Below, piece by piece: positions 23,521-31,757 of a DNA stretch of 64,000 nucleotides. The notes beneath the pieces are model-generated. The model was not told where the DNA came from and did not search any database. It worked only from the letters and a program-made list of their open reading frames with translations. The position numbers were made by a program, and so were the translations under genes. Numbering within the stretch: the stretch's first letter is position 1; each line of letters starts with the position of its first letter. The DNA comes from Streptomyces resistomycificus (GTDB lineage: Bacteria; Actinomycetota; Actinomycetes; Streptomycetales; Streptomycetaceae), in assembly GCF_001514265.1 (NCBI RefSeq), contig NZ_KQ949002.1, forward strand, positions 62,001-126,000, in the 5' to 3' direction.

Positions 23521-24662
23521 GGCGTACGTACCTCCTCCTCGGCCCGCTGTTCGGCCTGTGTCCAGCCGGGGCCGAGTCGCAGTCTCCCCCACGCGTCGTC
23601 GTCCAGGGCGGCGAGGCGGTCGGCGTGGTCGCGGGCGGGGGGTGCGGCGAGGTCGCCGGGGGTGGTCAGGGCGGCGGCGGCCCAGAGGTGGCCGTGCCGG
23701 AGGCGGTCCGGAAGGGGCAGTGCGCGCAGGGTGGCGGAGAGGAAGCCGGCGGCGAAGGCGTCGCCGGCACCGACGGTGGCGACCACGTCCACGTCGAGGG
23801 CCGGCACGAAGGCTCCGGCCGGGCCGGGCGGCTGCGGGGAGTGCGGGCGCGGGGAGAGCGACTGCGGGGAGGGCGGCCGCTGGGAGAGCGGGTGTGGTGA
23901 GGGTGACTGCGAGGAGGGCGGGTGTTCGAACGCGGTCGCCCCCCGCGCCCCCTCCTTCACCACCAGGACGGACGGTTCGGGGAGCAGTTCCCTGATCGGC
24001 CCCGGCCCGCCCGTCACGCCCCAGGTCTCCGCGGCCTCGTCCTCCCCGACGAAGACGATGTCGGCCCCGCGGGCCAGCTCCAGCAGGACCCGCGGCCCGT
24101 CGGCGGATCGCCACAGACCGGCGCGGTGGTTGATGTCGAAGGAGACGAGCGGGCGGTCGGTACCGCGGGTGGTCAGGTCGCGCAGCAGGGTCAGGCAGTC
24201 GTCGGACAGGGCGGCCGTGATGCCGGACAGGTGCAGGATCCGTCCCGCCCGTGCCGCTGCCACGTCCACGCTGTCCACCGCCATCGCGGAGGCCGCCGAC
24301 CCGGCCCGGTAGTACGCAACCTCGTGGGCGTCGGTGGCCCGGTCACCCGCCGTACGGAAGTACACGCCGGTCGGCCGCACGGGATCCCGGCGTACGGCGG
24401 AGACGTCGACGCCGTACGCGCCGATCGCCTCGACGAGGTGGTCGCCGAACCCGTCGGCGCCGACCCGGCCTACCCACCGCACCCGGTGACCGGCGGCGGC
24501 CAGCGCGCACACCACGTTGGACTCGGCGCCCCCGATGCCCCGCTCGAAGGACGGGACGTCGGCGAGGCGGCCCGGCCGGGAGGGCAGGAAGGTGACCATG
24601 GACTCGCCGAGCGCGACGACGTCCACGACGTCGGGGGCGTTGCGGGGTCCCGTGACGGTCAC
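23517..24662 (-). CDS. PfkB family sugar kinase (KDG kinase-like)
   Basis: A 381-residue protein from GTG 24662, with GAGGATC and AGGAG upstream. The N-terminus DVVALGESMVTFLPSRPGRL and FERGIGGAESNVVCALAAAGH is the pfkB-1 signature. The C-terminus DVVATVGAGDAFAAGFLSATL is pfkB-2, with the catalytic Asp in GAGD. The order and the ESM motif fit 2-dehydro-3-deoxygluconate kinase-like members. Between KEGARGATAFE and the catalytic motif lies a ~30-residue Ser/Pro/His/Gln insertion made of degenerate repeats, absent from typical kinases. Its pairing with an IclR regulator and D-amino-acid enzymes leaves the true substrate uncertain. Confidence 0.85.
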   Translation of the reverse strand: MTVTGPRNAPDVVDVVALGESMVTFLPSRPGRLADVPSFERGIGGAESNVVCALAAAGHRVRWVGRVGADGFGDHLVEAIGAYGVDVSAVRRDPVRPTGVYFRTAGDRATDAHEVAYYRAGSAASAMAVDSVDVAAARAGRILHLSGITAALSDDCLTLLRDLTTRGTDRPLVSFDINHRAGLWRSADGPRVLLELARGADIVFVGEDEAAETWGVTGGPGPIRELLPEPSVLVVKEGARGATAFEHPPSSQSPSPHPLSQRPPSPQSLSPRPHSPQPPGPAGAFVPALDVDVVATVGAGDAFAAGFLSATLRALPLPDRLRHGHLWAAAALTTPGDLAAPPARDHADRLAALDDDAWGRLRLGPGWTQAEQRAEEEVRTP

Positions 24663-24749
24663 GATCCTCGTAGCTCCTGAGCGTCGGGCGGGGCGGCGGC
24701 TCCGTTGACCCCGCGTTGGCCGAGATGTTAGACAGCAGCGAGTGCCATA

Positions 24750-24775
24750 CGCAACGATCGTTGCGCATAGCGCAA
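24750..24775. promoter_or_regulatory. Overlapping palindromes, likely IclR operator
   Basis: CGCAACGATCGTTGCG (24750-24765) is a perfect 16-bp palindrome. It shares its right arm with TTGCGCATAGCGCAA (24761-24775), a 5+5 inverted repeat around CATAG. The three CGCAA/TTGCG half-sites lie between the divergent kinase-iclR-ridA and deaminase-deacylase operons, where autoregulation by the IclR protein is expected. The palindromes are seen; the protein that binds them is inferred. Confidence 0.75.
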
Positions 24776-24796
24776 TAACCGAGACCAGGAGAGTCC

Positions 24797-26074
24797 ATGG
24801 CCCGCGACACCGGCACCGAAGCCCTCGCCCGCCTCGCGGAGGAACGCGTCGACCACCGCTTCAAGGGCCTGCCCCCGGACGCCGACGGCCTCACCGTCGG
24901 CGAGCTGGCCGCCCAGCGCCGCAACCTCTTCACCGACGGCTTCGCCACCCCGGTGCTCGCCCTCTCCGCCGAGCGTCTGGAGCACAACCTGCGGCTCATG
25001 GAGACGTACGCGACCCGCCACGGTCTCGCCTTCGCCCCGCACGGCAAGACCTCCATGGCGCCGCGGCTCTTCCAGCGCCAGATCGAGCACGGGGCGTGGG
25101 GCATCACACTCGCGGTGCCCCACCAGGTGCGGGTGGCGCGGGCGTTCGGCTTCGAGCGGGTCTTCCTCGCCAACGAGCTGGTGGACGCGGCCGCGCTGCG
25201 CTGGATCGCCGCCGAACTCGACGCGGACGACGACTTCCGCCTGATCTGCTACGTCGACTCCGTGTCCGGGGTGCGGTTGATGGACGCGGCGCTACGCGGG
25301 GTCTCGCGCCCCCTGGACGTGGTCGTCGAGCTCGCCGCCGGCGAGGGCGCCCGCACCGGCGTCCGGACGGAGGCGGAGTGTGCGGCGGTCGCGGACGCCG
25401 TGGCGGCGACGCGGACCCTGCGGCTGGTCGGCGTGGCCGGCTACGAGGGCGAGGTCCCGCGGGCCGACGCCGAGCGGGTGCACGCCTGGCTGCGGCGGCT
25501 CGTCGCACTGGCCGTCGGCCTCGACAAGGCGGGGCGGTTCGCGCACACCGACGAGATCGTCGTCAGTGCGGGCGGCAGCGCCTGGTTCGACGTGGTCGCC
25601 GAGGTCTTCGCCGAGATCCCCGGCCTCTCCGCGCCGGTGCTGAAGCTGCTGCGCTCGGGGGCGTACGTCTCGCACGACGACGGCCACTACCGCAAGCTCA
25701 CCCCCTTCAACCGGGTCCCCGAGGAGGGCGCCCTGGAGCCGGCGTTCCGGCTCTGGACCCAGGTGGTGTCCCGGCCCTCCGCCGAGCAGGCCTTCACCAA
25801 CGCCGGCAAGCGGGACGCGGCCTACGACCTCGACCTGCCCTTCGCCCAGGTCGTCCGCCGGGACGGGGTGGAGCGCCCCGCCACCGGGATCGAGGTGAGC
25901 GGACTGTCCGACCAGCACGCGTGGCTGCGCACCGCCCCCGAGGCTGACCTGGAGGTCGGTGACTGGGTCGGCCTCGGACTGTCGCACCCGTGCACGTCCT
26001 TCGACAAGTGGCAGCTGATCCCGCTGGCCCAGGCGGACGGCACGGTCGTCGACTACATCCGTACGTTCTTCTAG
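24797..26074 (+). CDS. D-amino acid deaminase (DSD1/D-threonine aldolase-like, PLP)
   Basis: A 425-residue protein from ATG 24797 with CAGGAGAG upstream. The fold-type III PLP barrel begins at ~45 (FATPVLALSAERLEHNLRLM). The Schiff-base Lys is in FAPHGKTSMAPRLF (~80). The C-terminal beta domain ends with LGLSHPCTSFDKWQLI, where His and Cys match the zinc ligands of eukaryotic-type D-serine dehydratase and D-threonine aldolase. It should convert D-serine or similar D-amino acids to a 2-keto acid and ammonia via an enamine. The D-aminoacylase gene follows 20 nt later, and RidA is encoded divergently. Confidence 0.87.
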   Translation: MARDTGTEALARLAEERVDHRFKGLPPDADGLTVGELAAQRRNLFTDGFATPVLALSAERLEHNLRLMETYATRHGLAFAPHGKTSMAPRLFQRQIEHGAWGITLAVPHQVRVARAFGFERVFLANELVDAAALRWIAAELDADDDFRLICYVDSVSGVRLMDAALRGVSRPLDVVVELAAGEGARTGVRTEAECAAVADAVAATRTLRLVGVAGYEGEVPRADAERVHAWLRRLVALAVGLDKAGRFAHTDEIVVSAGGSAWFDVVAEVFAEIPGLSAPVLKLLRSGAYVSHDDGHYRKLTPFNRVPEEGALEPAFRLWTQVVSRPSAEQAFTNAGKRDAAYDLDLPFAQVVRRDGVERPATGIEVSGLSDQHAWLRTAPEADLEVGDWVGLGLSHPCTSFDKWQLIPLAQADGTVVDYIRTFF

Positions 26075-26094
26075 AGACCGTCAGGAGGCCCCGC

Positions 26095-27702
26095 GTGGAA
26101 GAGCTCGTCATCCGGGACGCGGACGTCGTGGACGGCTCGGGCGGTCCGTCGTACCGCGCCGACGTGGTGGTGGACGGCGGCCGGATCGTGGCGATCGTCC
26201 AGGAGGCCGCGGCCGCCGGCTGCCAGCGCCCCAAGGCGCGCCGCGAGCTGGACGCGGAGGGGCTGGTCCTCTCCCCCGGTTTCATCGACATGCACGCCCA
26301 CAGCGATCTGGCCCTGCTGCGCGACCCCGACCACAGCGCCAAGGCCGCGCAGGGCGTCACCCTCGAGGTCCTCGGCCAGGACGGGCTGTCGTACGCGCCG
26401 GTCGACGACCGCACGCTGGAGGAGGTCCGCCGGGCCGTCACCGGCTGGAACGGCCCCGGCGACGACGTCGACTTCACCTGGCGGTCGGTCGGCGAGTACC
26501 TGGACCGGCTCGACGAGGGCATCGCGGTGAACGCCGCCTACCTGATCCCGCAGGGCACGGTCCGCGCGCTCGCCGTCGGCTGGGAGGACCGCGAGGCGAC
26601 GCCCGGCGAGCTGGACCGGATGCGGCACCTGGTCGCCGAGGGGATGGAACAGGGCGCGGTCGGCATGTCGTCGGGGCTCACCTACACCCCCGGCATGTAC
26701 GCCAAGGACGCCGAACTCACCGCGCTGTGCCGGGTGGTGGCGTCCTACGGCGGCTACTACTGCCCCCACCACCGCTCCTACGGGGCGGGCGCGCTGCAGG
26801 CGTACGAGGAGATGGTGGCGCTCACCCGCGAGGCCGGCTGCGCGCTGCATCTCGCCCACGCCACCATGAACTTCGGCGTGAACAAGGGGCGCGCGCCGGA
26901 GCTGCTGTCCCTCCTCGATGACGCCCTCGCGGCCGGGGCCGACATCAGCCTCGACACCTATCCCTACACGCCCGGCTCGACCACGCTCGCCGCCCTGCTG
27001 CCGAGCTGGGCGGGCGCAGGCGGTCCGGACGCGGTCCTGGAGCGGCTGACCCGGGAGGAGAGCGCGGAGCGCGTCCGGCACGATCTCGAGGTCGTCGGCG
27101 CGGACGGCTGCCACGGGGTGCCCGTCGAGTGGGACACCGTCGAGATCTCCGGCGTCACGAACCCCGCGCTCGGGGACTTCGTCGGCCGCAGCGTCCAGGA
27201 GTCCGCCGACCTGCGCGGCGAGGCTCCCTGGTCGACCGCCCGCCGGCTCCTCCTGGAGGACCGGCTCGGGTCGACGATCCTCCAGCACGTCGGCCACGAG
27301 GAGAACGTGCGGGCGATCATGCGGCACCCGGTCCACACCGGCGGTTCGGACGGCATCCTCCAGGGCGGCAAGCCGCACCCGCGCGCGTACGGCACCTTCC
27401 CGCGGTATCTCGGCCACTACGTCCGGGAGTTGGGGGTGCTGTCCCTGGAGGAGTGCGTCGCCCACCTCACCGCCCGCCCGGCGGCCCGGCTGCGGCTGCC
27501 GGACCGCGGGCTGGTCCGCGAGGGATTCCGGGCGGACCTGGTGCTGTTCGACCCCGCCACGGTGGCGGCGGGGTCGAGCTTCGAGAACCCGCGGGTGCTC
27601 CCGACGGGCATCCCGTACGTCCTGGTCGACGGCCGTTTCGTCATCGAGGACGGCCGTCGGACCGACGTGCTGGCGGGCCGGGCGGTGCGCAGGACGCCGT
27701 AG
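26095..27702 (+). CDS. N-acyl-D-amino-acid deacylase (D-aminoacylase)
   Basis: A 535-residue amidohydrolase. GTG 26095 has AGGAGG at 26083-26088. The metal site motif is GFIDMHAHSDLALL (HxH, ~63-69). Further ligands are seen in YGGYYCPHHRSYG, ALHLAHATMNFG and HTGGSDGILQGGKPHPRAYG, where the last Asp is catalytic. The C-terminus (RGLVREGFRADLVLFDPATV...GIPYVLVDGRFVIEDG) is the usual beta-sandwich of the D-aminoacylase family. It releases free D-amino acids from N-acyl forms, and these would then pass to the deaminase encoded just upstream. No signal peptide, so it is cytoplasmic. Confidence 0.92.
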   Translation: MEELVIRDADVVDGSGGPSYRADVVVDGGRIVAIVQEAAAAGCQRPKARRELDAEGLVLSPGFIDMHAHSDLALLRDPDHSAKAAQGVTLEVLGQDGLSYAPVDDRTLEEVRRAVTGWNGPGDDVDFTWRSVGEYLDRLDEGIAVNAAYLIPQGTVRALAVGWEDREATPGELDRMRHLVAEGMEQGAVGMSSGLTYTPGMYAKDAELTALCRVVASYGGYYCPHHRSYGAGALQAYEEMVALTREAGCALHLAHATMNFGVNKGRAPELLSLLDDALAAGADISLDTYPYTPGSTTLAALLPSWAGAGGPDAVLERLTREESAERVRHDLEVVGADGCHGVPVEWDTVEISGVTNPALGDFVGRSVQESADLRGEAPWSTARRLLLEDRLGSTILQHVGHEENVRAIMRHPVHTGGSDGILQGGKPHPRAYGTFPRYLGHYVRELGVLSLEECVAHLTARPAARLRLPDRGLVREGFRADLVLFDPATVAAGSSFENPRVLPTGIPYVLVDGRFVIEDGRRTDVLAGRAVRRTP

Positions 27703-27721
27703 GCCGTCCCGGGCCTACGGC
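27696..27721. terminator. Short hairpin spanning convergent stop codons
   Basis: GCCGTAGGC (27696-27704) pairs perfectly with GCCTACGGC (27713-27721) around an 8-nt loop. The arms include the stop codons of both convergent genes. It may act as a compact bidirectional terminator. Confidence 0.55.
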
Positions 27722-28605
27722 TTGGGCAGGGCGCACCCGGCCGCGCTCAGGTTCAGCTGGTTGCCGGTCGTGAAGCAGGCCGGGAACAGGTAGGTCTCCT
27801 GGGCGTAGTTGATGCCCTGGCGGACGGTGACCTTGCCGGTCGCGTCGACCTCGCACGGGTTGTTCACCGTGCAGGACTCGCCGTCCTCGTTACCGGTGTT
27901 GTTGACGGCGACGACCTTGCCGGTGGCCTGGTCGACGACGGGCGAGCCGGAGGTCCCGCCGATGGTGTTGCAGGCGGAGGTGTAGCGGACCGAGTCCTTC
28001 CAGGTCCAGCTGCCCTCCTTCATGGTGTGCACGAACCCGTCGATGCTGCAGCTGTAGAGCCGCTTCCAGTAGCCGGAGGCGACGGTGATCGCGGTGCCGG
28101 CCGTGGGGTGCGTGTCCTGCACGGTCAGCGGGCTGATGCCGTACGAGCTGCGGATCGCCGCGTAGGTGGTGGTGAGCTGGTAGATCGCGGCGTCGGTGTC
28201 GGTCATCGTCGCGTAGGCGAGCTTGTTCGCACGCAGGGTCGCGATCCTGGTGCCGGCGCTGTTGAGCAGGCCGAAGGTGCGGCTGGACGCCCGGTTGACG
28301 AGCACCTGACCGGGCTGCGGGAAGCCGCTCTCCAGGCAGTGGCCGTTGGTGAGCACCAGCGCCGGGGCCGTGTCCGGGGAGTTCGGGAAGCGGACGACGG
28401 AGCCGGAACAGTTGCTGAGCGCGACGGTTCCGGCGAGGGTCACGGCCTGCAGCGTGGGCGAGGCGGCGGCCTTGGCATCGGCCTTGGTCGCGGAGGCGGC
28501 GGCCGCCGCGGGTGCGGCCGGCGACGCGGGCGCCGCGACCGCGGGCGCCGCGCCCGCCCCGGCGATCACCAGGGCGAAGAGTGCGGCGACGAGAGGCTTT
28601 CTCAT
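27715..28605 (-). CDS. Secreted trypsin-like serine protease
   Basis: A 296-residue preproprotein from ATG 28605. A signal peptide (LVAALFALVIAGAGAAPAVA) ends near residue 25 and is followed by an Ala/Lys-rich propeptide-like stretch. The chymotrypsin fold shows the triad: His in VLTNGHCLESG, Asp in TMTDTDAAIYQL and Ser in GGTSGSPVVDQATGKV. Several cysteines (NCSGS, NGHC, YSCSIDG, SACNT, SCTVNNPC, PACF, AGCAL) point to disulfides typical of exported proteases. Specificity cannot be read. The gene lies 3' of a G-rich 560-bp intergenic stretch. Confidence 0.9.
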   Translation of the reverse strand: MRKPLVAALFALVIAGAGAAPAVAAPASPAAPAAAAASATKADAKAAASPTLQAVTLAGTVALSNCSGSVVRFPNSPDTAPALVLTNGHCLESGFPQPGQVLVNRASSRTFGLLNSAGTRIATLRANKLAYATMTDTDAAIYQLTTTYAAIRSSYGISPLTVQDTHPTAGTAITVASGYWKRLYSCSIDGFVHTMKEGSWTWKDSVRYTSACNTIGGTSGSPVVDQATGKVVAVNNTGNEDGESCTVNNPCEVDATGKVTVRQGINYAQETYLFPACFTTGNQLNLSAAGCALPKP

Positions 28606-28760
28606 GCGGGGGGTCCCCTCTATATGACGAGGCGACCGGAGATCTTCCGGCCACCCGCTGTTTTGTCATGCGCATTGTTAACGGAGGGGCGCGTGGCGGC
28701 AAGGAGTTGGTTTTGGCCGTGGGCGGCGGGAGTTGGCGGGATTTCGAGGGGTGGAGGGCA

Positions 28761-28835
28761 CGGCGGAGCCGGGGGCACAGCCGGGCGGCGGAGCCGGGGG
28801 CACAGCCGGGCGGCGGAGCCGGGGGCACAGCCGGG
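28761..28835. repeat. Three perfect 25-bp tandem repeats in a G-rich intergenic stretch
   Basis: CGGCGGAGCCGGGGGCACAG followed by CCGGG is repeated exactly at 28761, 28786 and 28811. The wider interval 28620-29174 has no supported gene. It is extremely G-rich on the plus strand, with many GGG and GGGG runs (for example GGGGGCCCGGGGG-type blocks at 28906-28930), so it could form G-quadruplexes. Confidence 0.9.
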
Positions 28836-29174
28836 CGGCACGACCGAGGGCGGATTCCGGGGGCGAATTCGAGGGGCGGATTCGGCGGCGGAGCGGACGG
28901 CGGGGCCCGGGGGCCCGGGGGCCCTGGGGGGAGCTCGGAGGGCAGGGCCCGGGGGAGCTCGGAAGGCAGGGCCCGGGAGGAAGAGCCCGGCAGCGGAGCC
29001 CGGCGGACAGGGGCCCGGGAGGCGAGAGGCAGGGCCGGGGGAACTCGGAAGGCAGGACCCCGGAAAGCCCGGGGTGGAGAGCCCAGGAGGGCAGGCCCGG
29101 GGAGGCGCCCCCGGGCGGCAGAGCCCGGGGGCGCCCAGCGGGATCCGGAGGGCGAATCCGGGGGGACCTCGGGG

Positions 29175-29209
29175 CGGGTCCGGGGGGAGGGGGTCCCCCC
29201 CCGGACCCG
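29175..29209 (-). terminator. Strong GC hairpin downstream of the membrane-protein gene
   Basis: CGGGTCCGGGGGG at 29175-29187 pairs over 13 bp with CCCCCCGGACCCG at 29197-29209 around a 9-nt loop. It begins 4 nt past the stop of the minus-strand gene at 29213. Confidence 0.8.
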
Positions 29210-29212
29210 GGG

Positions 29213-29908
29213 CTACCTGGGCTTCTTCGTGGAGCCCTGTCCCCGCCCCTTGCCGTCGGAGTTGCCGGGGGCCGAACCGCTCGACGCGGAGTCGGTGGCC
29301 GTGGGGCTGCTCGTGGTGGGCGCCGGGGGCGTGGACGATCCAGCCGAGGGGGCGCCGGAGTCGTCGCCCGTCGGCGAGGCGCTCGCCGAGGGATCCGCAG
29401 CGGCGGACCCGGCTCCGCCAGGCCGCCGGGCGTCCGGGGTGCCGGAAACCGCCGGACCGGGCGCGGACGAGCCCCCCGGGCGGGCGGACCCGTCCGGCGT
29501 CGACCGCGTGCCGCCGTCCTTGCCCTGAGTGCCGCCTCCCGGGGACCCCGTGAAGGAGAACCCGGCGATCAGCGCGGCCGCGGACACCGCGCCCGCCGCC
29601 CCGGTGGCGACCACCAACCGCCGCGACCGCCACCGGCTCACCTTCCGCCGCGCACGCCGCCGCCCGGGGACGGCACGGCCGGCCGCACCAGGCTCGACGC
29701 CGGTCACCCGACCGCCGGCCGCCAACGGCTCGCCGGCGGGCACCGGAGGCAGCTCGCGCGTCTCGTCGTAGGCGTTCTGCCAGCCGTGCGCGGCGGCCGG
29801 GTCGACGTACGCCTCGTACGGGGGCGTCGGCTCGGCCGGCGGGAGGTACACGTTCGGCACCACCTGCGCGCCGGACGCCCCGTTCTCGTACTCAGGTGGC
29901 CTGGACAT
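29213..29908 (-). CDS. Single-pass membrane protein with Ser/Pro/Gly-rich outer tail
   Basis: A 231-residue protein. ATG 29908 was chosen because TACAAT lies about 9 nt upstream with no ribosome binding site, a near-leaderless arrangement; a start at 29938 would add ten residues. Residues 1-~80 are cytoplasmic, Pro/Tyr/Ala-rich, then Arg-rich (GRRRARRKVSRWRSRR). One membrane segment (LVVATGAAGAVSAAALIAGFSF) follows. The remaining ~110 residues are low-complexity Gly/Ser/Thr/Pro/Ala, probably extracytoplasmic and disordered, ending in GRGQGSTKKPR. No domain is recognised. It is divergent from the aminotransferase gene. Confidence 0.7.
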   Translation of the reverse strand: MSRPPEYENGASGAQVVPNVYLPPAEPTPPYEAYVDPAAAHGWQNAYDETRELPPVPAGEPLAAGGRVTGVEPGAAGRAVPGRRRARRKVSRWRSRRLVVATGAAGAVSAAALIAGFSFTGSPGGGTQGKDGGTRSTPDGSARPGGSSAPGPAVSGTPDARRPGGAGSAAADPSASASPTGDDSGAPSAGSSTPPAPTTSSPTATDSASSGSAPGNSDGKGRGQGSTKKPR

Positions 29909-30020
29909 GGCCGTGGATTGTAGAGACGGAGGGGCCACCGGGACAGCCGTCGGCGATATCCACCCAAACCGACGCGTCTCGCGTGGCGGAAAACACGGCC
30001 CAAGGAGCCCTACCGGGCCG

Positions 30021-30026
30021 TAAGCT
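30021..30026 (+). promoter_or_regulatory. -10 box for a leaderless aminotransferase transcript
   Basis: TAAGCT at 30021-30026 lies 7 nt before ATG 30034, and no ribosome binding site precedes the ATG. Transcription would start at or next to the initiation codon. Confidence 0.6.
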
Positions 30027-30033
30027 CCCAGAC

Positions 30034-31245
30034 ATGCAGGTGATCCAGTCGACCAAGCTCTCCAATGTCTGCTACGAGATCCGGGGCCCGGTTCTCGAGG
30101 AGGCGATGCGCCTGGAAGCGGCAGGGCACCGCATCCTCAAGCTGAACACCGGCAACCCGGCGGCCTTCGGCTTCGAGTGCCCGCCCGAGATCCTGGAGGA
30201 CATACTCCGCAACGTGTCCTCGGCCCACGGCTACGGCGACGCCAAGGGCCTGCTGGCCGCGCGCCGGGCGGTCGTCATGCACAACCAGACCCTCGGCATC
30301 GAGACGGATGTCGAGCACGTCTACATCGGCAACGGCGTCTCCGAGCTGATCGTGATGGCGATGCAGGGGCTGCTGGACGACGGCGACGAGGTTCTCGTAC
30401 CGGCCCCCGACTACCCCCTGTGGACGGCGGCCGTCTCGCTCTCCGGCGGCACGGCCGTCCACTACCGGTGCGACGAGCAGGCCGACTGGATGCCCGACCT
30501 CGCCGACGTGGAGCGGAAGGTCACCGACCGCACCAAGGCGATCGTCATCATCAACCCGAACAACCCGACGGGCGCGGTGTACGACGAGGCGATGCTGCGC
30601 GGGCTGACGGACATCGCCCGCCGGCACAACCTGCTGGTCTGCTCCGACGAGATCTACGACAAGATCCTCTACGACGAGGCCACGCACACGCCGACCGCCA
30701 AGGTCGCCCCCGACCTGCTGACCCTCACCTTCAACGGCATGTCCAAGGCCTACCGGGTCGCCGGATACCGGGTGGGCTGGATGTCGATCTCCGGGCCGCG
30801 CGCCCACGCCGACTCCTACATCGAGGGCCTGACGATCCTGGCGAACATGCGCCTGTGCGCGAACATGCCGGGCCAGCACGGGGTCGTCGCCGCGCTCAGC
30901 GGACGCCAGACCATCAACGACCTGGTGCTGCCGGGCGGGCGGCTGCGCGAGCAGCGGGACGTGGCGTACGAGCTGCTGACCCAGATCCCCGGCGTGAGCT
31001 GCGTGAAGCCGAAGGGGGCGCTGTATCTCTTCCCGCGCCTCGACCCGAAGGTCTTCAAGATCAAGGACGACCGGCAGATGGTGCTGGACCTGCTGCGGCA
31101 GGAGAAGATCATGGTCGTCCAAGGCACCGGCTTCAACTGGCCCGAGCCGGACCACTTCCGGGTGGTGACCCTGCCCACGGTGGGTGACCTCAGGTCGGCG
31201 ATCACCCGCATCGGGACCTTCCTGGACGGCTACGGTCAGCCGTAA
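30034..31245 (+). CDS. AlaT-like PLP aminotransferase
   Basis: A 403-residue fold-type I aminotransferase. Visible motifs are LKLNTGNPAAFGFECP near the N-terminus, YGDAKGLLAARRAV, IGNGVSELI, the cofactor-binding VIINPNNPTGAVY (NPNNPTG), SDEIYDKILYD and the Schiff-base Lys in FNGMSKAYRVAGYRVGW (~240). The C-terminal Arg in HFRVVTLP binds substrate carboxylate. Sequence style and length match AlaT/YfbQ-type glutamate-pyruvate aminotransferases supplying L-alanine. It is predicted leaderless. It is monocistronic, with its own promoter. Confidence 0.9.
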   Translation: MQVIQSTKLSNVCYEIRGPVLEEAMRLEAAGHRILKLNTGNPAAFGFECPPEILEDILRNVSSAHGYGDAKGLLAARRAVVMHNQTLGIETDVEHVYIGNGVSELIVMAMQGLLDDGDEVLVPAPDYPLWTAAVSLSGGTAVHYRCDEQADWMPDLADVERKVTDRTKAIVIINPNNPTGAVYDEAMLRGLTDIARRHNLLVCSDEIYDKILYDEATHTPTAKVAPDLLTLTFNGMSKAYRVAGYRVGWMSISGPRAHADSYIEGLTILANMRLCANMPGQHGVVAALSGRQTINDLVLPGGRLREQRDVAYELLTQIPGVSCVKPKGALYLFPRLDPKVFKIKDDRQMVLDLLRQEKIMVVQGTGFNWPEPDHFRVVTLPTVGDLRSAITRIGTFLDGYGQP

Positions 31246-31277
31246 ACGCGTCGGGGCCGGGGAATTTGTGGATCGCT

Positions 31278-31305
31278 CAACTTTAGACGAAATCTAAGCT
31301 AGGAT
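31278..31305 (+). promoter_or_regulatory. Promoter with TTAGA-N5-TCTAA palindrome
   Basis: A TAGGAT -10 box lies at 31300-31305. Just upstream, TTAGA (31283-31287) and TCTAA (31293-31297) form an inverted repeat with 5-bp spacing, in an AT-rich patch unusual for this genome. It occupies the -35/-10 spacer, the position of a repressor operator. The shape recalls Fur/CatR- or MarR-family sites; the regulator is unknown. Confidence 0.6.
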
Positions 31306-31334
31306 GGCTTCCTGAGAACACAGGAGGCCCTCCC

Positions 31335-31757
31335 ATGTACGAACCGATCCGCACCAAGTCGGTCCACAGCACGGTGGACGGCCCCAACCCCGACTTTCCC
31401 CATCGTTCCCGTGAGGAAGAGCTGGACATCCAGCTCGCGGGCCACCTCGCCGCGCTGCTCGCCGTCACGGACGAGCTGCGCCCGCTGGCCCCGTCCGCCG
31501 ACCTGGACACCGCGGCCGACCGGCTCACCGAGCAGGTCACCCGGCTGCGGGGAGGCCGCACGCCGGCCCGGGCGTCGCTCACGGCCCCCGACAGCCGCGC
31601 GAACCCCGCCCCCCTGCACCAGCGGGCGCACGCCCTCGCGGGGCGGGCCCTGGTCGTCGCGGCGTCCCGCGCGGACACCGCGGCGGCGATCCTGGCCGCC
31701 GAGCGCATGGACGCGCACGCCGCGGCGCTGGAGACGCGGGAACTCGCGTCCCGCTGA
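31335..31757 (+). CDS. Small helical protein of unknown function
   Basis: A 140-residue soluble protein from ATG 31335 with CAGGAGGCC 7 nt upstream. After a polar N-terminus (MYEPIRTKSVHSTVDGPNPD) it is almost entirely helical and Ala/Leu/Arg-rich: EEELDIQLAGHLAALLAVTDELR, LDTAADRLTEQVTRLRGG, and LHQRAHALAGRALVVAASRADTAAAILAAERMDAHAAAL. No cysteine is present, and no membrane segment or catalytic motif. The operator-like palindrome upstream suggests it is regulated, perhaps by a metal or peroxide sensor. I do not recognise the family. Confidence 0.68.
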   Translation: MYEPIRTKSVHSTVDGPNPDFPHRSREEELDIQLAGHLAALLAVTDELRPLAPSADLDTAADRLTEQVTRLRGGRTPARASLTAPDSRANPAPLHQRAHALAGRALVVAASRADTAAAILAAERMDAHAAALETRELASR

